Made by a program: the position numbers and the translations under genes. Shown here in pieces: positions 43,566-54,583 of a stretch of 64,000 nt of DNA. A model generated the notes under the pieces. The model was not told the DNA's origin. It ran no database searches and was given only the letters and a program-made list of their open reading frames with translations. Each line of letters begins with the position of its first letter. Within the stretch, counting starts at the first letter, position 1. Source of the DNA: Mangifera indica (Eukaryota > Streptophyta > Magnoliopsida > Sapindales > Anacardiaceae); NCBI RefSeq assembly GCF_011075055.1, contig NC_058143.1, forward strand, positions 11,671,057-11,735,056, in the 5' to 3' direction.

Positions 43566-44100
43566 TTGCGCTTCGCTTCTTTATTTGGTTCTGTTTATGT
43601 TGTTTGTTTGGGTGCCTGTTTTTTCTTTCTTGAGTTATTGTTAGTGGTATTTTTATATGAGAGAACTGGGAAATCCCAGAGAGAGGAATCCGGGCGCCAT
43701 TTGGAATGAATTGAAGATAATGGACTGAACTGAAATATAAATATTTGAAGGGCTTTCAGAGAAGTTAAATGTCGTTAAAATATGTGAAAGGTCAAGTCTT
43801 TTTACTTAAATTTTGGTTATGTGTTAATAATATTTTTTTAAAATTATTTTTTTTATTTTATATATTTTCATAATATAATTAATTAGCACTATAATAATAA
43901 AAATATTTAAAAAAAGTTGAATAACATGTTAAAAAATTGAATAAATTATACTTTTTCCTTAAATGTCAGAGTCGAAAACACTTTTCGATTTCTAAATAAT
44001 ATAAATAAACATTTTTTCACTTCAAATAAATTATTTTAAAAAATAATGACATAAATGTGAATAAATAATTTTACTATCCATAAATTTTGCACAATAATAA
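43566..44100. other. Upstream region of the Pelota fragment
   Basis: The leader (GAAGCGAAGCGCAA before the ATG) and presumed promoter on the minus strand lie in 43566-43760. From 43770 on it is plain AT-rich DNA. No further gene. Confidence 0.45.
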
Positions 44101-44520
44101 GGCCAAAGGACTATTTCCCACCCAAGGTATGTTGCAATCCCAAATTTCTCTTTTTTATCTTTGATAATCTCAAACACCCACCTATGAGTAGGTAAAATTA
44201 ACGGAACCCTAACCCTTTGAAATTTTATCTCTTTTTGGCCTTTTAAACTTTAAAAACTAAAAGTTTCCTCCAGCCTAAATTTAAAAAAAATGACAGTTTC
44301 ATTTTAGGGTTTTGTTTTAAAATCTTCGACTCTATTGCCGACAACCTCTCCCTCTCGAAGCTTCCTCTCCCTCCGACAGTCTCTCTTCTTCCATTTGAAC
44401 ACATGATCGGTGTCAGAGAAGCGGTGGAAGACGAAAAGCTTCGTTAGGGAAGACGAAACTCTTCATCTTCCCAGAGGTCTTCTTCTAGTTAATGTTTTTT
44501 TTTTAATTTTTTTTTGGTTG
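44101..44520. mobile_element. Mutator-like element, left part only
   Basis: The left terminus GGCCAAAGGACTATTTCCCA and the typical interior (AGGGTTTTGTTTT, CTCTCCCTCTCGAAGC, GACGAAACTCTTCATC) resemble 10702-11602. No right terminus is found before 45.4 kb. Confidence 0.6.
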
Positions 44521-46620
44521 ATTTGAGGTTATATTATAATTTAAAAAAAAATAAGGTAGAAAGGATAAAATGGTAAACACATTTTTAGGCATTTTTTTTT
44601 TACTATTAACATAGTTATATTTTTAGTGAGAAAACATAATTTATCTCATTTAAGGAGCAAAAAACTGTTTTTAGGCCAAAGCTTACGAGTGAAAACATAC
44701 GTTACTCCTTTGTATTTACCACAATTTAATTTTTTTTTTTTGGAAATATTTTTAACTCATATGTGTATTAATAGATATAAATATATTAATTTTTCAAAAT
44801 TTTCATTCATTGTGGGTTTTGTTTTTTTAGTTTGAGTCGTTTTGTTTAACCCCAATTTAAAATTTCTTTTAATTTCTAAAATAAATTAAATTTAAAATAT
44901 AATTTATGTTATGCAAAGTTAATATTTTTTAAAATCATTTTCAACTTGAATTTGTCAAATCAAAATTAATAAACAACAAATAGACTACACATTTGTTCAA
45001 AAGCAATTCCTCCCTGAATTTTTTCCCCTTTTAGCTGGTTATTTATTTTTTTTGAAGTGTATGAAATTATACTGAAATATATTTGTGATTTTGAAAAATT
45101 TATGAAAAATCCTATGGAAAGAAATACTGAATCTGCAAAATCTTGACCAGAAATATTCTTGGTTTGAATTTTTTGTGGGTTTTCCATAACCCACAAAAAA
45201 AAATATTTTAAAAAAGATTAAGAAACTATAAAACTTAAAAAAAAAAAAAAGGAGAATTTTAAAATTATTTATTAAATTTAATTTTTGATAATTAGTTATA
45301 GTTGTTTACTAAATTTGTGTATACTCAAAGAATTATACGGATATAACTAGTAGAATGTAGTTGATATATGGCCAAATGACAATTCTCAAACGAACTTTGA
45401 TGAAACAACAATTTTTTATCCATTAAGCATGAATATTTTATTTGCCATCATCCACTTCCATTAATAACAAGTGTTAAGCGGAAATGCAAAAATGTAATCT
45501 TCTATAAAATTTAGAAGAAGTTATTCTGCAATACTTACTTCAAAGACTTCCTAGAATTTGAGGAGTAGATATTTAGCACAGTCTTCATCCATTTTGTGCT
45601 TTTTCATTGAGTAACTCGAGGAGATTTGACTTTGAAGTTTTGGTTTAGATTGAATGAAGTTATTGTTAGTGACAGATGAGTTTTAATTATCACACCAAGC
45701 TATAACTAATTCTAACTTTATTTGAATAATCTTTTATTACAAAAAATAAAAGATTACTAAGTAAATAAATTATCTTGAAAATTATTAGATATAAATTATT
45801 ACTATATTTGATAAAAATATTAAAATATTTTTTTATTTAGATAGTTTTCATAATTATTATAAAATATTTTTTATATTATTTGTTGTATTAATTGAAAATA
45901 AAAATATTTTTATCCTAAAAGTATAATAAAAAAAATTAAAATTACCTTAATAATATTTAAATATTTAAGATATTTATTTATCATATTACTTAACAATTAA
46001 ACGAAATAACCAAACAACACTATAAATTTTCAAATACTTTCAAGCTACCCTATTTTTACTGATGGGCCTAAATGTGTTGGGCCACACCTCCACCTTTTGG
46101 TTTTTTATATGGATGAAAAAATAAATAAATTTAATGTTTTGTAACTTCTGTAAATCGTTAGTCAATCAAAATTTTTATATGGAAATTTTGTCCTTTAGTT
46201 TTTATCACATAAAAATAAAAATAAAAAGTGTGGTAAACTCTATAAATCATGAAGAGAGTCTTTTAAATATACAAGCGACAATGTGTATTTAAATAGATTT
46301 TTATTTATTTAATGACAAGATTTGACAAGAAGATGAATTAGCATGTTAACAGAGAAATATTTATATAAGATAGAAAGGTACAATTGTTATCATAGATAAT
46401 AATTTCTTTGTGATAGATGGAACAACTAACACATTATACAAAGTAAAGGAAAGAGACTCAAGAGTACCTGTATGGGTGATGAGGAAAGAGACACCATCAT
46501 CTATAGTGAGTTGTTGAGGCCCTTCATACAGCTTAGTAGAAAAGAGGGTACTTAGTGTATCTATGAAATGATGAGAAGTCTCGAATTTGGTATACCATAA
46601 TGTAGTGGCTTTGACTTAAG
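44521..46620. other. AT-rich region with a decayed MITE
   Basis: No gene. 45700-46020 resembles the Tourist-like MITEs (AATAATCTTTTATTAC, AATTAAACGAAATAACCAAAC) without intact ends. An isolated left-type terminus GGCCAAATGACAATTCTCA stands at 45371. Otherwise simple AT-rich sequence. Confidence 0.4.
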
Positions 46621-46704
46621 GTATGTAACACCCATAAGTAAGTCTAAGGATATTTTAGTATTTTTTTCATGTTTAATTATGATTTGTGATGAGATTTTGT
46701 AGGA

Positions 46705-47190
46705 ACGGTCTCCCCAAAAGTGAATGATTGTGTCAAGTGAAAGAACGATCATGTTTGGTTATAAGGTCAACATTGGTCAATACAAGGTTGATCGTAATAA
46801 AAAATTAAAGGGATGCCCGTCCCTAATAGAGTACATACCTATGTAAGGCTTATGTGAGGAGCATGAGAAATCAAGGTGTGAAATGATCGTGTATCTCTAG
46901 TAAAGTAAGGAAATGATTGTTTTACCCCTAGGTAATGTCTAAAGAGGGAGAGAGAAAAGAAAGAGAAAGGAAAGGGCTTAGCAAGGCCAGTTAGGACAAA
47001 TAGCTAAAGTTAAGGTGCTCGACTATTTGAGAGGTAGCATAAACCTCGATTGAGTCAAATTCAGATAAAAAATAAATTGAGAAGATATTTAAAAGCAATA
47101 CGACTATATGAGACGTAGATACGCATCAAATGCATCATGTATTTAGCGTCAAGACATATTAATCACATAGTATAATTTAGTTCAGGTGTG
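46705..47190. repeat. Upstream block shared with 62897-63440
   Basis: The segment from GGTCTCCCCAAAAGTGAATG to the PGG fragment, with AAGGTTGATCGTAATAAAAA, TATGTAAGGCTTATGTGAGG and AGGACAAATAGCTAAAGTTA, matches 62897-63440. It does not occur before the intact genes. Its family is unknown. It abuts the same truncation point of the PGG exon in both places. Confidence 0.65.
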
Positions 47191-47195
47191 CATGA

Positions 47196-47755
47196 GTGGT
47201 CTTTACAGCTGCGTACACTGTGTCTAAAACAGTCTCTTTGTGGCTTTCACAGTCATGGATGTTATTGCTTTGGCCTGCTCCTTGACCTCAGTTGTAATGT
47301 TCTTGTTTGTCCTTACATTGCCATATCCATATAAAGAATTCTACGACGCACTCTTTGACAGACTCTCAATAGGCTTCACGTTACTCTTCATTTCATTGGT
47401 TACAACAATGATTGCATTAACGACAACAATATTGTTGATAGTTAGTTCGGAAAAGCCACATTGTGCCACCACTGTCATGTATAATGCTACATTTTCTCCT
47501 ATTAGCATATCTATACTCACACAATTTCCTATGTATGCTTCATTTGAGAAAAGTTTGCTCATCATCTATCGTAGATTGTCTAATAATCGACGTGTCATAA
47601 AGACTCCACCGCCCTAGAAGCCAACTACCGAACGGAGTTCCATTGTAGACCAAGCAAGTCCTTTCACAAATAGAGCAACTTCTGATCGATGGTTAGTTGT
47701 TTAAGAAGAATGTAAATGATAGAAAGTCTAAGCTCCCAATCTGAAGGATTTATAT
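47196..47755 (+). pseudogene. PGG-domain fragment E (no ankyrin part)
   Basis: Starts inside the first helix (GTGGTCTTTACAGCTGCG), then about 50 bp covering the PGG motif are deleted. From 47240 it is open for 125 codons through helices 2-4 (FTVMDVIALACSLTSVVMFL, SIGFTLLFISLVTTMIALTT, PMYASFEKSL), stopping after TPPP. No acceptor or upstream exons. The tail and family 3' flank follow. Confidence 0.8.
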
Positions 47756-48710
47756 AAGTTGAGGCCGATAAGTGTTTGATTGTCAAATAAAAAAGTATTT
47801 TACTATGTTTTGGTTCATATAAGTAGTGGGCATTTTTAAGAGTTAATTAAAATGAATTTATAAATTTAAGACATTTGATGTATTTTTTTCATCCTTCAAT
47901 AAGAGTTATACTTTATTTTCCAAACATCGATTGTGTCATATATTAGAGGCTTCTATTGTTTCCTCGTATATATTCCAATTTCCCTTCTCTGACTGATTAA
48001 TTAATTAACAGTGCCAAAACATATAGTCATTTCTCTAAGTCATTCAAACCCATGTATTATTTCACAATTCCAAGAGAAAAAGATCAGTATACATCAAGAG
48101 AGAGCTTACTTCCTTGATGAGCACATATATAAAACTTAAAACTATATGAACACTGGATCAAAAGCCCATGCTTTAAATTCCAAAGTATAATTTAAGTCTT
48201 ATACCTTTCACTTTGAATCATAACAAGCTGATCGAGCACTAGTTTAAACATTGGCAAAGATTGGTTGATCAAAACCTCTAACAAATCCAAATATGTCAAT
48301 ACAAAAAATTACTGGTTGAATGACTATATCCTTCATCCTTCACAAAGGATGCATAAGAAGCCAACCGACAAAAATTTTCTAGTCTGTCCCTCTTTTAGTA
48401 TGAAATTTTAATCATAAGGCTTTATGGACTCTATGTTTTCTTTCCAAATTAACTAGTCTTTGAAAAGAATGCCACCTAATGATAATCATTTTATCTCAAT
48501 TAACAATACAAATGTTCCCCAACTGGCTTCCAATCGTCTACCTGTCTAACCTTTCCTAATCTCTTGAAGATATGTGCTTGTGCTTTTAAGCTCCAGACAA
48601 AATCATGTTTGAACTGATCCACTTGCCAAATTTTCATTACTGATTATTTTGCCACAAATTCTTCTTCAAAGATCCTTGTTCATGCCTGACAAAAGAAACC
48701 CTTCTATTAA
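47756..48710 (+). repeat. 3' flank of fragment E plus spacer repeat
   Basis: Family 3' flank to about 48120, then the spacer repeat seen at 13380, 18341 and 32330. No gene. Confidence 0.5.
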
Positions 48711-49342
48711 GGCCAAAAGACTTATTCCCACTCAAAGTATGTTATTTTTCCAAATTTTCACCCCTTGACTTTGAAAATCCTATTTACTCACCCATGAATA
48801 GTTAAAGTTAACAAAACCCTAACTCCCTAAAATTTTATCTCCTTTTCCCCCTTACATCTTAAAAACTAATCATTTTCCCTTAAACCAAGTTTTAAAAAAT
48901 AAACATTTCCCCTTTAGGGTTTAGTTTTCAAACTTTGTCGTCATCGCCAATGCCATCTTTGACAACCTCTCCCTCTTGACACTTTCTCTCTCTTTGATGA
49001 TCTCTCCCCTCTCACTTAGACCTTTGGTCGGCATCGATTGAAGCTGGAAAGATAAATATTTCATCTTTGTCTAGGAGAGGCTACGGTTTGAAAACTAAAC
49101 CCTAATGGGGGAAATGTAATTCTTTAAAACTTGACATGGGGAAAAATGGTTAGTTTTTAGGATTTGGAGGGGGGAGGGAGATAAAATTTAAGTTTATGTT
49201 TAATATTACAAATGAAATAATAATTTTGCCTTTAAAACTGACCGACTTAACCGCTTATAGGTGGGTAAATAAGATTTTCAAAGTTAAAAGGATGAAAATT
49301 TGGGAAAACAACATGCTTTAGGTGGGAATAAGTCCTTTGGCC
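48711..49342. mobile_element. Mutator-like non-autonomous element, 632 bp
   Basis: Left GGCCAAAAGACTTATTCCCA, right TGGGAATAAGTCCTTTGGCC. 9-bp duplication TTCTATTAA (48702-48710) and TTCTACTAA (49343-49351). It carries captured-looking GC-richer interior (48930-49090). A truncated relative of the same insertion opens the window (125-588). Confidence 0.85.
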
Positions 49343-52300
49343 TTCTACTAACTATAAGTTTGATTATGACCTTTCTCTAGCACGTGAGAACCTCAACCAT
49401 AGGAACATTCAAGTGAGATTGCAAAAAATCTCCACTTCCAGGTGTTTATATTTGTAAATTATTTATATATTACTAATTATTTTTATGAATGTTGAACTAT
49501 ATCAATTTTTTTTGGCTTAAAGGAACCAAATTCTCATATTTTTTCTATTGACAGAGTTGAAAATTTTAGATTTTTCTATGTAAGGAACTAAACTTTTAGT
49601 ATTTTTAATAAAAGATATTGAATAAACACAATTTATATTGTTTGTTTTGTTTTGTCTTGTTTTAAAAGTTAAGTGATTAATTAGATACTTTTAATAGATA
49701 ATAGTGAAAATTTAGTATCTTAAATGAAAAAATATGAAAGTTTGATCATTTCAATAAAAAAATTATAAAAGTTTGGTCTTTTCAATTGACAAAATATGAT
49801 AATTTGATTCGTACAAGTGTGTGTATGTGTGTGTGTATATATATATATAAGGTTGCACAAGTGGGGCTGATGACCCCAATGTTCTATCTAACTTATTAAT
49901 ATTAATCACTTTGTTTTTAAAGCAAAACAAAATACTAATTGTATATGTTCAATAACTTCAATAAGATATATGAAAGTTGGGTCATTTTAATATAAAAATT
50001 TGAATGTTCTATTTCTTCAATAGGAAAATATAATATTTCATTGATTTCAATAAAAAAAAGACACATCAATACTTACAAATATTACAATAAAATTATATAT
50101 ATTCAGTTCTAAAAATCTAATTACTCAAAATAGTGTGTCACATATGATAAAATAATTTTAAATTAATAATAAAATATTAATCAATCATTCCAATTGAATA
50201 CTTAAAAAAAATATTCAAAAATAAGTACACATAATAATACTTGAAATATTATAATCACTAAAACTCCTTTTTCTAAGACAATTTAAAACAATTTTTTTAA
50301 TCTTAACCGACCTTTCATTAACTCTTTTTTTTTTTTTTTAAATTTTTGTCTCCATCCACGGGAAGCTTTTGAACCGAGGAGTCCAGATGAGCAGCAAATC
50401 TTACACATTTCTCGTTGTAAGATTTGTCTTTGATTATAACATAACGCAGTTTTGGGCAAATCCGAATAACTTTTTATCTTTTATCTTATACATATGCTTT
50501 CAGTTCGTATTATATTCACATCATACTATTTTGCTTGTTGTAATTAGAATCAGTGACCATTTTATTTATAAGGCAGGATGCATAAGGATTTTTAATTTAT
50601 TTACAGCCTTTGCTTTACTAACAGATTTGTGTTCACTGTCTCACATACATGCAAAATGAGTTATAACATCTTTTCCCAATGAATATGTATCTTTTACCTT
50701 TATCTTTATCGATGACTGGACATAAAAACTAATCAATTATTAAGACATTGTACGTTTTAGATACACAGTTTATCATAATTTAGCTTTTACAGTTTGCAAA
50801 TTTAACAATTCACTGGCTATTAAATCGGTTTTGTCTTAATTACCCTAAACAATGAGAGAACACTAATTAATACATATCCAACATCTCTATTGTATTTTAT
50901 CAATATAAGATTTGTCTTGTAATATCATAACAAAACTCCATTTTAAATAAATTCAAATAATTATTTATTTCTAATTAATTTGATTATAAATTATCAATCA
51001 TATGTTATCTTTGTTATACTTTCATTGTTATGAAATAAGAATAAATTTTTATCTTTATTTTATTCTTGTTGTTTGTACCATGAACTTTATCAATTATTTA
51101 AGCATCGTTATGAAATAAGAATAAAATTTTATTTTTATTATATTCTTGTTGTTTGTACTATAAACTTTATCAATTATTTAAACAAAGTAAAGATACCCCT
51201 TCATCTTCATTTACAAGGCTTTTTTTTTTTTTTCATAAGTATCATTGGCAAGGATTCCCTATATATAAAAGCACACAACACATCGTTAATTATATTATAG
51301 AGAGCACTACTTATAATTCTTACTCTCTTAAAGTTTGAGGTATGGCTATTTAGAACAGAATGGCTACGGGAACACAACTCTTCATGAGGCTGCAGCCAAT
51401 GCAAACCTGGAGGTCGTACAGGCCTTGGTCAATCATATATGCTTTCTCGATATAAGATTTGTCTTTGATTATAACATAACCTAGTTTTAGATAAATAAGA
51501 ATAACTATTTATTTTTAATTTGTTCAATTATAAGTTACCAATAATCTTTTATCTTTATTATACTTTCATCCTCTTTTATCTTATACATATACTTTCAATT
51601 CGTATTATATTGATATTATAGTATTTTGTTTTTTATAATTAGAATCAGTGACCACTTTGTTTATAAGGCACGACATATAAAGATCTTTAATATATATACA
51701 CATTATTTATTTATAGCTTTTGCTTTACTTATATGTTTGTGTTCACCGTCTCACATACATGGAAAATGAGTTACGATGTCTTTCCCAATGAATATGTATC
51801 TTTTACCTTTATCTTGATCGATGACTAAACATTTATACCAGTGCATTGCTAAGATATTATAGATTTTAAACAGACAATTCATTATAATTTACTTTTTGTG
51901 GTTTGCAAATTTACCAACTCACAAACTATTAAATTAGTCTTGTCTTAGTTACCCCAAACAATGAAGGGATACTAATTAATACATGTCTAACATCTCTCTC
52001 ATATTTTATCAATACAAAAATTTATCTTGAAATATCATAACATGACTCCATTTTCAATAAATTCAAATAATTGTTTATTTTTAATTATTTTGATTATAAG
52101 TTATCAATTATATTTTATTTTATTACACTTTCATCATTATGAAATAAGAATAAACTTTTATTTGTTGTAAATATAATAAAAAGTTATGAGTAAAAGATAT
52201 TATAATTAAATTAAACTTTAAGTAGAAGGAGATAAATGAAGTTGATGTAAGTAGAATAAAAATGAAAAGCGGAACTTGGGAGGCTTGAATGAAAATCTTA

Positions 52301-52454
52301 TCAGGTGTGTGCATGTTACAAATGAAGAGAGGGGGGTGTATTTATAGAAACTCTTGCCGCCGCTCCAGTCAATCAGATAAAGTAATTTTCCAAGGCCATT
52401 TAATGCAGGCTACCCAAAGTCAATGTTGCCTGCCCAAATGGCTTACTTCTTTGC
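49343..52454. repeat. AT-rich upstream repeat of block C
   Basis: Collinear with 589-3721. It contains the orphan promoter (TATA-like ATATATAAAAG at 51261-51271) and the ankyrin fragment at 51339. A stretch around 51600 (TTTGTTTTTTATAATTAGAA) is longer than in block A. Confidence 0.6.
51339..51436 (+). pseudogene. Ankyrin exon-1 fragment (block C copy)
   Basis: Same fragment as 2643-2740, reading YGYLEQNGYGNTTLHEAAAN. It differs from the block A copy at a few bases (ATGGCTAC instead of ATGACTAC, GCAAAC instead of GCGAAC). Confidence 0.75.
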
Positions 52455-53150
52455 AACCAAAGTACTATTTCCCAATCAAAGTACCTTATTTTCTCTTCGT
52501 CAACTTTAAAAATTTTATCTACTTATTCATTAATTATTAAAATTAATAGTTTTAAAGATAAAATTATTATTTTACCTGTAATATTAAAAAATAAACTTAA
52601 ATTTTATTTTATTTTTCTCTCTGAATCTTAAAAATTAACAATTTTTTCTAATCTAAGTTTTCAAAAACAGTATTTTTTCTCTTAAAGTTTTTAATTTTTC
52701 AGATTCAATTTTTCGGGAACATCTCTTCCTCTCCAACGATCTCAAGACAATGTCTCTTCCTCTTCGGTGCACCTCCTTCCGACGGTCGTCTTCGATGTCG
52801 TTGTCAAGGAAGACGAGTCTCGTCTTCGTTCAGAGACGAAGACGTTGAGGAGGATCGCAGCAAGGAGATTGCACCGGAGAGGAATAGATGTCGTTTGGAG
52901 GTCACCGGAGAGGAAGAGACATCATCGAAAAATTGAATCTAAAAAATTGAAAACCTTAGGGGGAAAATACTGTTTTTAAAAACTTAGATTGAAAAAAAAT
53001 TATTAGTTTGTAGGGTTTAGGGAAGAAATGATATAATTAATTAATTCAGTTAATTTTAATTACTCATAAGTAAGTAAATAAGATTTTTGTAATTAACGGG
53101 AAAAATTTTGAAAAAACAGTATATTTTGGGTGAGATATAGTCCTTTGGCC
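52455..53150. mobile_element. Mutator-like element (block C copy of 3722-4417)
   Basis: Same ends and same flanks (CTTCTTTGC before, TTTCTTTGC after). The insertion therefore predates the A/C duplication. Confidence 0.7.
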
Positions 53151-53364
53151 TTTCTTTGCTGGGTGGGAAAATTATATTCACATGTGGGAAGCGAGCGAAT
53201 CATTTACTGCATTCCCACCAAGCATGACTTTGTGATACATTTAACATTACCCTTATTATATTCTTGTTGTCTGTGCGAATCAACTTTGCTGATTATTTAA
53301 GCAAAGTAAGAATACCTTTTTTTTTTTTTTTTTGGTTAAGTATCATTCACAAGGATTTTCTGCA

Positions 53365-53372
53365 TATAAAAG
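53365..53372 (+). promoter_or_regulatory. Predicted TATA box of gene C
   Basis: TATAAAAG in the same context as at 5117 (TTTTCTGCA before, CCCACAACACAT after). The start codon is 1.2 kb downstream, so an intron in the leader is likely. Confidence 0.5.
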
Positions 53373-53799
53373 CCCACAACACATATTTTAGAGAGCATTA
53401 CTTATAGTTCTTACTTTCTTTACTGTAAGTTTGATTAAAATATTTCTTTAACAGGTGAAACACTTTAACTATTGGAGCATTCAAGTGAGATCACAAAACT
53501 CTCTGCTTCATATTTGTAACTTGTTAATATATTATTAATTCTTTTTTATGAATATATCATATTATATATTTTTTTATTTATGAAATTGAATCTTTAGATT
53601 TTTTTGATAGAAAAGACTAAATTTTTAGTGTTTTTGATTGCATATATCAAACAAACAAACATAATTAATATTGTTTATTATATTTTAAAAGTAAGAATAT
53701 TAGTTCGATACTTGAAATAAAAAATAATAAAGTTTAGTTTCTCCCTTAAAAAATAACTAGAAGTCACATTGGTATTGCTTTTTTTTTTTTAATGGGTGT

Positions 53800-53867
<68 letters not shown>

Positions 53868-54583
53868 ATGTAAAAAGCTACACATTGGTGTCGCCTTTTC
53901 TTTTCAAACATTAAAGCACTAAAAAGAGGCATGTAGATGAGTATACATATAGATGAGAATGTATATAATTATAGGATAACGCTATTTAGAGGTATTCAAC
54001 AACAGTATACCAAATTATATATTTTTTTTTATTAAAAAACTGAACTTTTAAATTTTATTATTTAAATTATCAAATTTTATTATTAAAATAATTAAATTTG
54101 ATTATTTTTTTAATTAATAATACCAAATTAATCACTTTGTTTTTAAAACAAACCAAAATAAATAATACTAATTATGTTTGTTTGATATCTTTATTAAGAT
54201 ATGCATAAAGTTTGATTATTTTAAAAGAAAAATATGAATGTTCAATTTCTTTAATAAAAAAATATAAGATTTCTGTTATTTCAATAAAAAAATTAATAGG
54301 CCAATACTTATTATAATAAAATTGTGTATATTTAATTATTATTATCATGAGATTATATGATTTTGTATTAACGATAAAGTTACATATAACTAAATGTCCA
54401 ATTAAATACTTAAAGTTGGGTTATTATATTTATATTTATTTAATTTTGCTAAAATTTTTATTAACATAGTATGCAATACTGAGATTCTTTTTTCTAAGAC
54501 ATGATTTAAAACGGCTTTTTTAAGCTCAACCTGTCTTTCATTAATGTTTTTTTTTTTTGGTTGTCTCCATCTATGGGAAGCAA
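53373..54583 (+). other. 5' leader / upstream region of gene C
   Basis: Collinear with 5125-6348, including the TG/TA microsatellite (53796-53865). It differs near 54330-54420, where C has sequence closer to the gene B leader. Confidence 0.45.

Noticed and set aside
43351..43644. Plus-strand 97-aa frame
   Set aside because: It is antisense to the two Pelota exons, whose protein and splice sites are convincing on the minus strand.
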